DNA from: Allobosea sp. 47.2.35
GTDB taxonomy: Bacteria; Pseudomonadota; Alphaproteobacteria; Rhizobiales; Beijerinckiaceae
Direction: 5' to 3'
Length of the DNA: 64,000 bases
Assembly: GCF_024655635.1 (NCBI RefSeq)
Contig: NZ_JANLGI010000007.1
Coordinates: 124,001-188,000, forward strand
Positions 27,692 through 35,468 of the stretch are shown here, one piece after another. The first letter of the stretch is position 1. Every line of letters begins with the position of its first letter. Both the position numbers and the translations under genes were made by a program. The notes below the pieces were generated by a model that saw only the letters and a list, made by a program, of their open reading frames with translations, was not told where the DNA came from and made no database searches.

Positions 27692-28828
27692 ATGCCCGCT
27701 CCCCTTTGGCTTGCCCGTCTTTCCTCCGCTGTTCTGGTCGGTGCGTCGTTTCTGTTTGCCGGCGCCGCCGCCGCCGAGACGATCGAGGTCACCGATCTTG
27801 CCGGCCGCGTCGTCAATGTCACCCGCGATCCCCAGAAGATCGTCCTCAGCGAGGGCCGCCAGCTCTATACGCTCGCGATGCTCGACCGCGAGGACCCGTT
27901 CAAGCGCGTCGTCGGCTGGGGCAACGACCTGATCCAGAACGATCCGGGCGCCTGGCAGAAATACCTCGCCAAGTTCCCGAAGGCCAAGGATGTCGCGGAC
28001 ATGGGCAATCCCTATGCCGCCGATGTCAGCATGGAGAAGATCGCCTCGCTCGGCACCGAGGTCTACATCCTCGACCTGTCCAACTACTTCAAGGCGCAGG
28101 AGACCGGCTTGCTCGCCAAGCTCGAGAAGGCCGGCATCACTACGATCTTCGTCGATTTCCGCCAGGACCCGACCCAGAACGTGCTGCCGAGCGTGCAGTT
28201 GCTCGGCCGCATCCTCGGCCGCGAGAAGGAGGCGAACGCTTTCGCCGACTACTACATGCGCCAGACCCGCAGCATCTATGCCCGTGTCGGCGCGATCCCC
28301 GACAAGCAGAAGCCGCTGGTCTTCGTCGAGCGCGCCGCCGGCCTGCTGCCCTGCTGCGCCACGTTCGGCCCGTTCAATTTCGGCCGCTTCATCGAGGAAT
28401 CCGGCGGGCGCAACTGGGGCAGCCAGTTCTTCTCCGCCTTCCAGGCGCAGGCCGCGCAGGAGAAGGTGCTCGCCGACAATCCGGACGTCTATTTCCTCAC
28501 AGGCGCCAACTGGTACGGCAGCAATCCCGGCAGCAGCGCGGTCAGCCTCGGCTATGACGCGACGCCCGAGAAGGTGCAGAAGGAACTGGCGGCGCTGATG
28601 AACCGCCCGGGCTTCCAGCAGCTCAAGGCCGTGCAGGCCAGGAAGGTGATGGCCTTCTACCACCAGTTCTACGACGCGCCCTATTACTTCATCGCCGAGC
28701 TCGCCATGGCGAAGGAGTTTTATCCGGACCGCTTCAAGGACATCGACCCGGAGGCGGTCTTCAAGGAGTTCCACGAGAAATTCCTGCCGATCCCCTATTC
28801 CGGCGTGTTCTGGGCCAAACTCCAGTAA
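27692..28828 (+). CDS. Iron-siderophore ABC transporter substrate-binding protein (Cys-Cys variant)
   Basis: A 378-residue periplasmic protein of the FecB/TroA class. After a signal peptide (AVLVGASFLFAGAAAAET) comes IEVTDLAGRVVNV and IVLSEGRQL, the usual opening of ferric siderophore binding proteins. ATG 27692 is chosen since it leads directly into the signal peptide. An adjacent pair C221-C222 in LLPCCATFGPFNFGRF sits in the binding-cleft region and recurs in the paralogue at 33512. It starts the plus-strand iron operon with permease 2 bp and ATPase further on, behind AT-rich palindromes. Confidence 0.9.
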   Translation: MPAPLWLARLSSAVLVGASFLFAGAAAAETIEVTDLAGRVVNVTRDPQKIVLSEGRQLYTLAMLDREDPFKRVVGWGNDLIQNDPGAWQKYLAKFPKAKDVADMGNPYAADVSMEKIASLGTEVYILDLSNYFKAQETGLLAKLEKAGITTIFVDFRQDPTQNVLPSVQLLGRILGREKEANAFADYYMRQTRSIYARVGAIPDKQKPLVFVERAAGLLPCCATFGPFNFGRFIEESGGRNWGSQFFSAFQAQAAQEKVLADNPDVYFLTGANWYGSNPGSSAVSLGYDATPEKVQKELAALMNRPGFQQLKAVQARKVMAFYHQFYDAPYYFIAELAMAKEFYPDRFKDIDPEAVFKEFHEKFLPIPYSGVFWAKLQ

Positions 28829-28830
28829 GG

Positions 28831-29907
28831 ATGGCCCGAGCGACGATGGCCGCGACCCTGCCCATGACGGCAAATGCCACCGGGGACTATCGCCGGCGCA
28901 ATGCGCGCCGGCTGAAGCTCGTCCTGCTCGGCGTTGTCGCGCTTGCCGTCGCGCTGGCGCTCGATGTCTCGATCGGACCCGGCAACCTGCCGCTCGCTGA
29001 CGTCCTGCGCACGCTGATCGACCCGCAATCGGCCACACCGCGTCTCTCCGTCATCGTCTGGGACCTGCGCCTGCCGATCGCGCTGATGGCGATGGCCGTC
29101 GGCGCCATGCTGGGCTTGAGCGGCGCCGGGATGCAGACCATCCTCGCCAACCCGCTGGCCGATCCCTTCACGCTCGGCGTCTCCGCCGCCGCAACGGTCG
29201 GCGCCTCCGTCGCGATCGTCTTCGGCTGGAGCGTCATTCCCGGCGCCGGGCCCTATATCGTCACGGCCAATGCCTTCGTCTTCGCGCTGGCGGCCTCGCT
29301 CGTGCTGTTCTTCATGACCAAGCTGCGCGGCGTCAGCGCCGAGACGATGATCCTCGTCGGCATCGCCCTGCTCTTCACCTGCAACGCCATCACCGCGCTG
29401 CTGCAGTACCGTTCCAACGAGGTGCAGCTCACCCAGATCGTGTTCTGGACGCTGGGCAGCCTCGCCCGCGCCAGCTGGGAGAAGGTCGGCGTCGCCGCGC
29501 TGCTGATAGCGCTTGCCCTGCCGTTCTTCCTGATGCGCGGCTGGGCGCTGACGGCTCTGCGCCTCGGCGACGAGCGCGCCGAGAGCCTCGGCGTCCGCGT
29601 CGACCGCCTGCGCCTGGAAATCCTCGTCGCGACCTCGCTGCTCGCGGCCGTCTCGGTCTCCTTTGTCGGCGGCATCGGCTTCATCGGCCTCGTCGGCCCG
29701 CATATCGCACGGCTGCTCGTCGGCGAGGACCAGCGCTTCTTCCTGCCGACCGCGACGATCGCGAGTGCGGTTCTGCTCTCGCTCGCCTCGACCGTCTCGA
29801 AGGTGATCACGCCAGGCGTGATCTATCCGATCGGCATCATCACGGCGCTGATCGGCGTGCCCTTCTTCATCAGCCTGGTGATGTCGATCCGTGGGCGGGG
29901 AGTCTGA
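28831..29907 (+). CDS. FecCD family iron-siderophore ABC transporter permease
   Basis: A 358-residue polytopic protein with about nine or ten membrane helices and the FecCD signatures RLPIALMAMAVGAMLGLSGAGMQ, NPLADPFTLGVSAAA and GGIGFIGLVGPHIAR. It forms a homodimeric channel for ferric siderophores, as BtuC does for cobalamin. It lies 2 bp after its binding-protein gene and 3 bp before the ATPase gene. It is the only FecCD permease in the window although two binding proteins are present. Confidence 0.95.
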   Translation: MARATMAATLPMTANATGDYRRRNARRLKLVLLGVVALAVALALDVSIGPGNLPLADVLRTLIDPQSATPRLSVIVWDLRLPIALMAMAVGAMLGLSGAGMQTILANPLADPFTLGVSAAATVGASVAIVFGWSVIPGAGPYIVTANAFVFALAASLVLFFMTKLRGVSAETMILVGIALLFTCNAITALLQYRSNEVQLTQIVFWTLGSLARASWEKVGVAALLIALALPFFLMRGWALTALRLGDERAESLGVRVDRLRLEILVATSLLAAVSVSFVGGIGFIGLVGPHIARLLVGEDQRFFLPTATIASAVLLSLASTVSKVITPGVIYPIGIITALIGVPFFISLVMSIRGRGV

Positions 29908-29910
29908 GCC

Positions 29911-30696
29911 ATGGCGCTGCTGATCCGCGATCTTGATTTCCGCTATGGCATGACGCCGGTCCTGCAGGGGCTGGGCACCGAGGCGCTGCCGCGCGGCGAA
30001 TTGGCCGCCTTGGTCGGCCCCAACGGCTCCGGCAAGTCGACGCTGTTCCGCTGCGCCGCCGGCCTTTTGCGGCCGGAGCGCGGCACGGTCGCGCTCGATG
30101 GCGACGATCTCTCGTCGCTCTCGCAGCGGGAGCGCGCCCGCAAGGTCTTCTATCTCGCGCAGGATACCGGGGCGCGCGTGGCGCTTTCGGTCTTCGACAT
30201 CATCCTGCTCGCCCGCAAGAGCCTGCACCGCGGCTATGCGCTCGCGGCCTCGCCCGAGGATACCCGCGCCGTCGAAGCGGTGATCGAGGAACTCGGCCTT
30301 AGCGCTTTCGCCTCGCGCGATATCGCGACGCTCTCCGGCGGCCAGCGCCAGCTCGCCGCGATTGGCCAGGCGCTGGTGCGCGAGCCCGACGTGCTTCTGC
30401 TCGACGAGCCGACCAGCGCGCTCGACGTGCGCCGCCAGCTCGACGTCATGGCGACGATCCGCGAGGCGACGCGCCGGCGCGACATCGTCACGGTGGTGGC
30501 GATCCACGATCTCTCGCTCGCGGCGCGCTTCGCCGACCGGGTTCTGGTGATGAATTCAGGGCGCATCGCGCAAGCGGGCGCACCTGCGGATGTGCTTGCG
30601 CATTCGGCGGTATCGGAGACATATGCGGTCGGCGTGCATCTGGAGCGTTCGGCTCGAGGCACGCTTCTGGTCGAGCCCTATATCCACGGTCACTGA
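29911..30696 (+). CDS. Iron-siderophore ABC transporter ATP-binding protein (FecE/FhuC type)
   Basis: A 261-residue ATPase: Walker A GPNGSGKST near residue 34, Q-loop YLAQDT, signature LSGGQRQLAAIGQALVREP, Walker B LLLDEPTSALD and switch His in VVAIHDLSLAARF. It powers the FecCD permease encoded 3 bp upstream. It completes a binding-protein/permease/ATPase set. A RIME-like repeat begins directly after its stop codon and may mark the end of the transcript. Confidence 0.95.
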   Translation: MALLIRDLDFRYGMTPVLQGLGTEALPRGELAALVGPNGSGKSTLFRCAAGLLRPERGTVALDGDDLSSLSQRERARKVFYLAQDTGARVALSVFDIILLARKSLHRGYALAASPEDTRAVEAVIEELGLSAFASRDIATLSGGQRQLAAIGQALVREPDVLLLDEPTSALDVRRQLDVMATIREATRRRDIVTVVAIHDLSLAARFADRVLVMNSGRIAQAGAPADVLAHSAVSETYAVGVHLERSARGTLLVEPYIHGH

Positions 30697-30697
30697 A

Positions 30698-30741
30698 GCA
30701 TTTTCGAGCGAAGTGGGTCCCGGTTCGCGTGAAGAAAATGC
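30698..30741. repeat. RIME-like dispersed intergenic repeat
   Basis: GCATTTTCGAGCGAAGTGG ... CGGTTCGCGTGAAGAAAATGC forms an interrupted inverted repeat. From memory, nearly the same sequence occurs as an intergenic repeat in many Rhizobiales genomes. It lies between the iron ABC ATPase and a methyltransferase gene. Confidence 0.7.
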
Positions 30742-30759
30742 GAGAAAGCTTCTAAAGCC

Positions 30760-31554
30760 ATGTCCGCGCCCGCCTCGCATGACAATTTCACCCTGAAGGA
30801 AGAGATCCGCGCCTATTGGTCGGCGCGGGCCGAGAGCTTCGATCTCTCCTTTGGCCACGCGATCAAGTCCGATCGCGAACTGAAGGCCTTCCAGCGCCTG
30901 ATCGGCGACTCGTTCGGGCCCCAGCCGCTGGATGTGCTCGATCTCGCCTGCGGCACCGGCGAGATCACCCGCGCCCTGCTCTCGCTGAACCACCGCGTCA
31001 CCGCGCTCGATTTTTCGGAGGCGATGCTGGAGCGCGCCCGCGCCAAGCATGGCAACGCCGCCCGCTTCCGGCTGGGCGATGCCGAGCGCCTGCTCGACGA
31101 AGACGCGAGCTACGACGCGGCGATCACCCGCCATCTCGTCTGGACGTTGACCGATCCGGAAGCGGCCCTCAGCGAATGGTTCCGCGTCCTGCGCCCCGGC
31201 GGCCGCATGCTGATCATCGACGGCGACTGGATCAACCGCACGCGATGGCAGGCACTGGTCAACCGCTTCGGCAACTGGCTGCGCGAGAAGCGCGGCGCGG
31301 CCGTCCACCAGATCGATGCCGACACCCATGCCTCGATCACCAGCCGCTTCTATTTCAAGGATGGCCTCAGCCGGCAGCGTCTCGAAGACATGCTGACCGC
31401 CGCCGGCTTCATCGACATCGTCTCGGCCGATTACCATCAGGTCGTGCGCGAGCAGCAGCGCGCCGCCCCCTTGCATGATGCGATTCGACTGGGGTCCTCG
31501 ACCCGTTTCGCCCTTCTCGCGCGCAAGCCTGCGGACGCCGCTGTTTCGCGCTAA
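30760..31554 (+). CDS. Class I SAM-dependent methyltransferase in the siderophore locus
   Basis: A 264-residue methyltransferase with motif [16 protein letters not shown] (about residues 54-68), ALDFSEAML as the acidic strand end, and [16 protein letters not shown]. The pattern is of the UbiE/Methyltransf_11 group, acting on a small molecule. It follows the iron ABC operon on the same strand, separated by a repeat element. In other siderophore loci similar methyltransferases sit beside FecBCD-type genes, but whether it modifies a metal ligand here is unknown. Confidence 0.9.
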   Translation: MSAPASHDNFTLKEEIRAYWSARAESFDLSFGHAIKSDRELKAFQRLIGDSFGPQPLDVLDLACGTGEITRALLSLNHRVTALDFSEAMLERARAKHGNAARFRLGDAERLLDEDASYDAAITRHLVWTLTDPEAALSEWFRVLRPGGRMLIIDGDWINRTRWQALVNRFGNWLREKRGAAVHQIDADTHASITSRFYFKDGLSRQRLEDMLTAAGFIDIVSADYHQVVREQQRAAPLHDAIRLGSSTRFALLARKPADAAVSR

Positions 31555-31607
31555 AAGAGCCGGATAGCGCTGCTTCGCATGGCGACGCTGCGGGACAGGA
31601 GCGAGCG

Positions 31608-32393
31608 ATGAATGCCAAGCCGGACTGGGACGCCGCGCAATATCTGCGCTTCGAGGACGAGCGGACGCGCCCGCCTGCCGATCTCCTCGCCCGCGTGCCG
31701 CTGAGCGATCCCAGGCGCTGCATCGATCTCGGCTGCGGCCCCGGCAACAGCACCGAACTGGTCGCGGCCCGTTTCCCCGGTGCCGTCACCGAGGGCCTCG
31801 ATTCCTCGCCGGACATGCTGGAGAAGGCGAGGAAGCGCTTGCCCAACCTCTCCTTCATCCTCGGCGACGTGAACAGCTGGTCCGACGCGGCTGGCTACGA
31901 CCTGATCTTCGCCAATGCTGTGCTGCAATGGCTGCCGGACCATGAGGGCCTTTTCCCGCGTCTGGCACGCTCGCTGACATCAGGCGGCTGCCTCGCCGTG
32001 CAGATGCCGAACAATCTCGACGAGCGCTCGCATGTCGCGATGCGCGAGGTCGCGGCGGAGGGGCCCTGGGCGGAAAAGCTTGCCACTGCGAAGGCTGAGC
32101 GCTCGGTGATCGGGGCGTTCGGCGATTACCGGCGCTGGCTGATCGACGCGGGCTGCCGCGTCGATATCTGGCAGACCACCTATGTCCACGCGCTCGCCAA
32201 TCTCGAAGCCATTGCCGAATGGTTCAAGAGCACCGGGCTGAAGCCCTATCTCGACCGGCTGACGGCCGAGGAGCAGAAGGACTTCCTCGCCCGTTATCTC
32301 GAGCGCATCGCGCCGCACTACCCGGTCGAGAGCGACGGGAAGGTGCTGCTGCGTTTCCCGCGTCTGTTCGTGGTTGCGGTACGCGAGGGCTGA
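31608..32393 (+). CDS. tam: Trans-aconitate 2-methyltransferase
   Basis: A 261-residue enzyme with a strong match to Tam: it opens [18 protein letters not shown], then [13 protein letters not shown] (SAM site), [13 protein letters not shown], and [13 protein letters not shown], all Tam hallmarks. It methylates trans-aconitate, a by-product that inhibits aconitase, in the cytoplasm. The stop codon directly abuts the stop of the convergent siderophore-reductase gene with no bases between. Its nearness to iron genes may reflect aconitase cluster loss under iron stress, which is inference. Confidence 0.93.
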   Translation: MNAKPDWDAAQYLRFEDERTRPPADLLARVPLSDPRRCIDLGCGPGNSTELVAARFPGAVTEGLDSSPDMLEKARKRLPNLSFILGDVNSWSDAAGYDLIFANAVLQWLPDHEGLFPRLARSLTSGGCLAVQMPNNLDERSHVAMREVAAEGPWAEKLATAKAERSVIGAFGDYRRWLIDAGCRVDIWQTTYVHALANLEAIAEWFKSTGLKPYLDRLTAEEQKDFLARYLERIAPHYPVESDGKVLLRFPRLFVVAVREG

Positions 32394-33500
32394 TCAGGCC
32401 TTCGCGGCTTCGGCCTTCTTCGCGGCGACATGCTCCTCGTCGGAGGCTCCGGCGCGCCAGTAGCTCACGACGAGATTCTGGTCGCGCTCCGGCCTGAGCT
32501 TGCCGCGCGAGGCCGCCCGGATCGCCTTGAACGCGGCATGTTCCGACGCCGACCAGAGATAGGTTGAAGGACCGTCCGCTGGCCAGTCGAGCGTCGCGAA
32601 GGCGTCCTGCAGCAGCGGCAGGCTGCCCGGCGCAGCGTCCCCGCGATGCAACCAGGTCAGCACCATCCCGGTCGGGTGGCGCAGGGGCTGTTCCTCGCCG
32701 GCGTCGGCGACCTCGATGAAGACCTGTCCAACGGCCTCGGCCGGCAGGTTCTCCAGCATCCGCGCCACGGCGGGCAAACCGGTCTCGTCGGCGAGGAAGA
32801 CATAGCGTTCGGCCGATCTAAGCCCGCGCCCGCCGGGACCTGCCATGCCGATCCGGTCGCCCGCCTTGGCTCGGAAGGCGAAAGCCGAGCCGGGGCCGGC
32901 ATCCTCATGCAGCACGAAATCGAGCGCGAGCGTGCCCGCAGTGACGTCGATCTCGCGGATCGTGTACTTGCGCACCAGCGGCTTGGTTTCGGCTGGCGAG
33001 GGCAGCAGCAAGCCGTCATCGCCGACCATGGGCCAGCTCGGCTCGGTCACGCCCTCGGGCGGGATGAACAGGCGCACATGCAGCGCGTCGATATGGTCAT
33101 AGCGGGCGAGGTTCTCGCCGGTAAAGCGGATGCGGGCCATATGCGGCGTGATCCGCTCGACGCCGGTGACCGTCAGGATACGGAACTCGGGCGGCAGGGC
33201 GGGGCCGGTGCCATCGCCGCTCCAGCGCATCTCGGGTGCTGCGTCCTTCGGGGCGAACTCGATGACATGGCTGGCGATGGCCCGCTTCATGCCGAGCAGG
33301 GTGGACAGATCCGGCGCCTCGACATGGACATCGAGCGCGGCTGTCGTGAGCTCGATCCGGGCCAGGCTGCCGTCGAGGGCGATCATTGTCGTGCCGTCCT
33401 GCTCGGTGATGACGGCCTCGTGCTCGACGAGATGCTCGCAGAGCGGCTTCAGGACGCCCGCCGGGTTGGCGAGCGCGATCCGGGTCGAGGTAGCGAGCAT
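32394..33500 (-). CDS. DUF2218-siderophore-interacting protein fusion (ferric-siderophore reductase)
   Basis: A 368-residue protein in two parts. Residues ~1-95 (starting MLATSTRIALANPAG) match the small DUF2218 domain. Residues ~105-360 are a siderophore-interacting flavin reductase with the FAD motif VRKYTIREID and an NAD(P)H domain (FLADETGLPAVARMLE). SIP enzymes release iron by reducing ferric siderophores in the cytoplasm. ATG 33500 is chosen, 11 bp after the binding-protein stop; the frame upstream is a shadow. It is the last gene of the minus-strand siderophore operon. Confidence 0.92.
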   Translation of the reverse strand: MLATSTRIALANPAGVLKPLCEHLVEHEAVITEQDGTTMIALDGSLARIELTTAALDVHVEAPDLSTLLGMKRAIASHVIEFAPKDAAPEMRWSGDGTGPALPPEFRILTVTGVERITPHMARIRFTGENLARYDHIDALHVRLFIPPEGVTEPSWPMVGDDGLLLPSPAETKPLVRKYTIREIDVTAGTLALDFVLHEDAGPGSAFAFRAKAGDRIGMAGPGGRGLRSAERYVFLADETGLPAVARMLENLPAEAVGQVFIEVADAGEEQPLRHPTGMVLTWLHRGDAAPGSLPLLQDAFATLDWPADGPSTYLWSASEHAAFKAIRAASRGKLRPERDQNLVVSYWRAGASDEEHVAAKKAEAAKA

Positions 33501-33511
33501 GCTGGTCTCCG

Positions 33512-34624
33512 TTAGGCTTTCGGCGGTGCCGCGATCCATAGCGTCCCGTCGAGCGGGATCGCCGAGAAGCGGGCGCCCTCCGCGAGCGTCGCGGCCGGGT
33601 CGATATCGGCGAAGCGCTCCGGGTGGAGCCATTTCGCCAGGGCCTCGATCGCGACGACATGCAGCGGGGTATCGTTGAACAGGTGCCAGAAGCCGAAGGC
33701 GCGCCGCTTCTCGATGGCGCTGAGCATCTTGAGCGAGGGCGTGGCCAGAAGCTTGGCGAAGCTGGCAGTGGCATCCGTCTCGCTGACGCCGAGACCGAGC
33801 ACGAGCCCGCCGAGCTTGGCGAGATGCGTGCCGCCGGTCGCGATATAAACGTCCGGGTCGGCGCCGATCAGCTGTTCGAGACCGATCTGCCCGGTCGCGC
33901 CCGGCAGCATCGCGGCGGCGATATTGTGCCCGCCCGCGGCCTGGATGAACTCGTTGAACGTGCCCTGCCCGGCCGTCATGCAGCAATCATAGCCGCCGGC
34001 ATGGGCGTGGATGAAGACGGAAGGGCGCTTCGCGTCCCTGACCCGGCTCGCGATCCGTTTCATCCGCCCCTCGTAGAAGGCGATCAGCCGCTCGGCCTGT
34101 TCCTGTTGACCGATGAGGATGCCGAGCGCCCTGAGGCTCGGCACGGTGTCGCGCAGCGGCTCCAGGTAGAAATCGACGACCGCGACGGGAATGCCGGCTG
34201 CCTCCAGCTTCTCGACGAGATCGCCGGGGCCGCGGCGCGTGCCGGCGAGCGATTTGCTGAGCACGACGAGATCGGGGCCGAGCGCGATCGCACGTTCCAG
34301 CGAGAAGCCGGTGGCGGTTCCGCCGTCGCCGACGAGGGGGAGTGCATTGATCACCGGGAAGCGCGCGCGATAGCGGGCGAGCCCGTCCGGGTTCTGCCGT
34401 TCGAGATCGCTGCCCCAGCCGGCGAGGATGCTGACCGGGTCGGGATGGATCAGGCCGAGCGCATTGAGCTGGCGGCCCTGCGCCAGCACGATGCGCTTGG
34501 CCGGGGCGGCAAGCTTGACGGTTCGGCCGAGGACATCGGTCGCGACGACCGGCGCGGCGGCCATGGCGGGCAGTGCCGGCAGGCTCAAGCCGGCCAGGAT
34601 CAGTGAACGCCTGTCCAGCATCAT
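33512..34624 (-). CDS. Second iron-siderophore ABC substrate-binding protein (Cys-Cys variant)
   Basis: A 370-residue FecB/TroA-type protein with an N-terminal export signal that contains a twin arginine (LDRRSLILAGLSLPALPAMA), so Tat export is possible. VATDVLGRTVKLAAPAKRIVLAQGRQL is cognate with the opening of the 27692 protein. Like that paralogue it has a Cys pair, C214-C215, in GGYDCCMTAGQGTFNEF. It has no permease of its own next to it and likely shares the FecCD permease at 28831. Start overlaps the esterase stop (ATGA). Confidence 0.92.
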   Translation of the reverse strand: MMLDRRSLILAGLSLPALPAMAAAPVVATDVLGRTVKLAAPAKRIVLAQGRQLNALGLIHPDPVSILAGWGSDLERQNPDGLARYRARFPVINALPLVGDGGTATGFSLERAIALGPDLVVLSKSLAGTRRGPGDLVEKLEAAGIPVAVVDFYLEPLRDTVPSLRALGILIGQQEQAERLIAFYEGRMKRIASRVRDAKRPSVFIHAHAGGYDCCMTAGQGTFNEFIQAAGGHNIAAAMLPGATGQIGLEQLIGADPDVYIATGGTHLAKLGGLVLGLGVSETDATASFAKLLATPSLKMLSAIEKRRAFGFWHLFNDTPLHVVAIEALAKWLHPERFADIDPAATLAEGARFSAIPLDGTLWIAAPPKA

Positions 34625-35460
34625 GCTGCTGCCGCCTCGTCCTGCGCCGTGCCGGCGAGCGTGAAGGCCACGGCACGTGCGAGCATCGCTGGGATCACCG
34701 AGACATGGTTCTCGCCGGGGAATTCGGTGAAGCTGCAGTCGAGCCGGCCGGAGGCGGACAGGCGCTGCGCCATCTCGGCGGCATTGTCGCACATCCGCGC
34801 CCGCGTGAGGCGTTCGGCCCGTTGCTGGGTGACGGCGAGCACCGGCTCCTGCTCATGGCCGCCGACCGTGATCAGCAATCGCCCGGCGGCAGCGGAGCCG
34901 GCGCGCCGGAACGCTTCCTCGCTCGCGAGAATGGCGCGGTCCTGCCACCAGATCGACGGGCTGCCGGCGACGAGGGACGTAAACAGGCCGGGCCGGGTGA
35001 ACAGCGTGTGCAGCACGAACAGCCCGCCATAGGAGTGGCCGGCCAGCCCGCGCCGTGCCGGGTCGAGCGGAGCGATCCGCGCAACCGCCGGCAGGATCTC
35101 GTCGACGATCATGTCGAGGAAGCGGTCGGCTCCGTCAGGCGCGGGCAGGAGGTCGCGCTGGCGCCGCTCGGCATCGAAGGGCCGCTCGCCGGGATAGCCG
35201 ATTCCGATCACGACGGCGGGGCCGACGCCGGTCGCCTCGGGGCGTTGCGCCTGCAGGCGGGCGGCGGTGGCCGCGACCGGAAACAGCGCGTGGCCGTCGA
35301 CCAGGACGAGGCTGGGAAAGCCGCGTGCCGGAGCGGGGCCCTCCGGCACGGAGATCAGCAGCCGGTAGCGCGAACCGTCCCGCGCCTCGAAATCACGCTG
35401 CCAGGCCTGCGGCAGCGTGACGGGGGCGAATGCGGGATCGGCAGGGCTGCCTGGCTGCAT
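34621..35460 (-). CDS. Alpha/beta hydrolase, siderophore esterase-like (IroE/Fes/BesA group)
   Basis: A 279-residue serine hydrolase of the putative esterase (PF00756) group: VVIGIGYPG oxyanion region, nucleophile elbow AGHSYGGLF, and a late His in GENHVSVIP. Such enzymes split the ester backbone of trilactone siderophores (enterobactin type) to free iron. No signal peptide is evident, so it should act in the cytoplasm. ATG 35460 is chosen; upstream frame lies in the receptor gene. It sits between the TonB receptor and a binding protein. Confidence 0.9.
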   Translation of the reverse strand: MQPGSPADPAFAPVTLPQAWQRDFEARDGSRYRLLISVPEGPAPARGFPSLVLVDGHALFPVAATAARLQAQRPEATGVGPAVVIGIGYPGERPFDAERRQRDLLPAPDGADRFLDMIVDEILPAVARIAPLDPARRGLAGHSYGGLFVLHTLFTRPGLFTSLVAGSPSIWWQDRAILASEEAFRRAGSAAAGRLLITVGGHEQEPVLAVTQQRAERLTRARMCDNAAEMAQRLSASGRLDCSFTEFPGENHVSVIPAMLARAVAFTLAGTAQDEAAAA

Positions 35461-35468
35461 CGGCGCTC

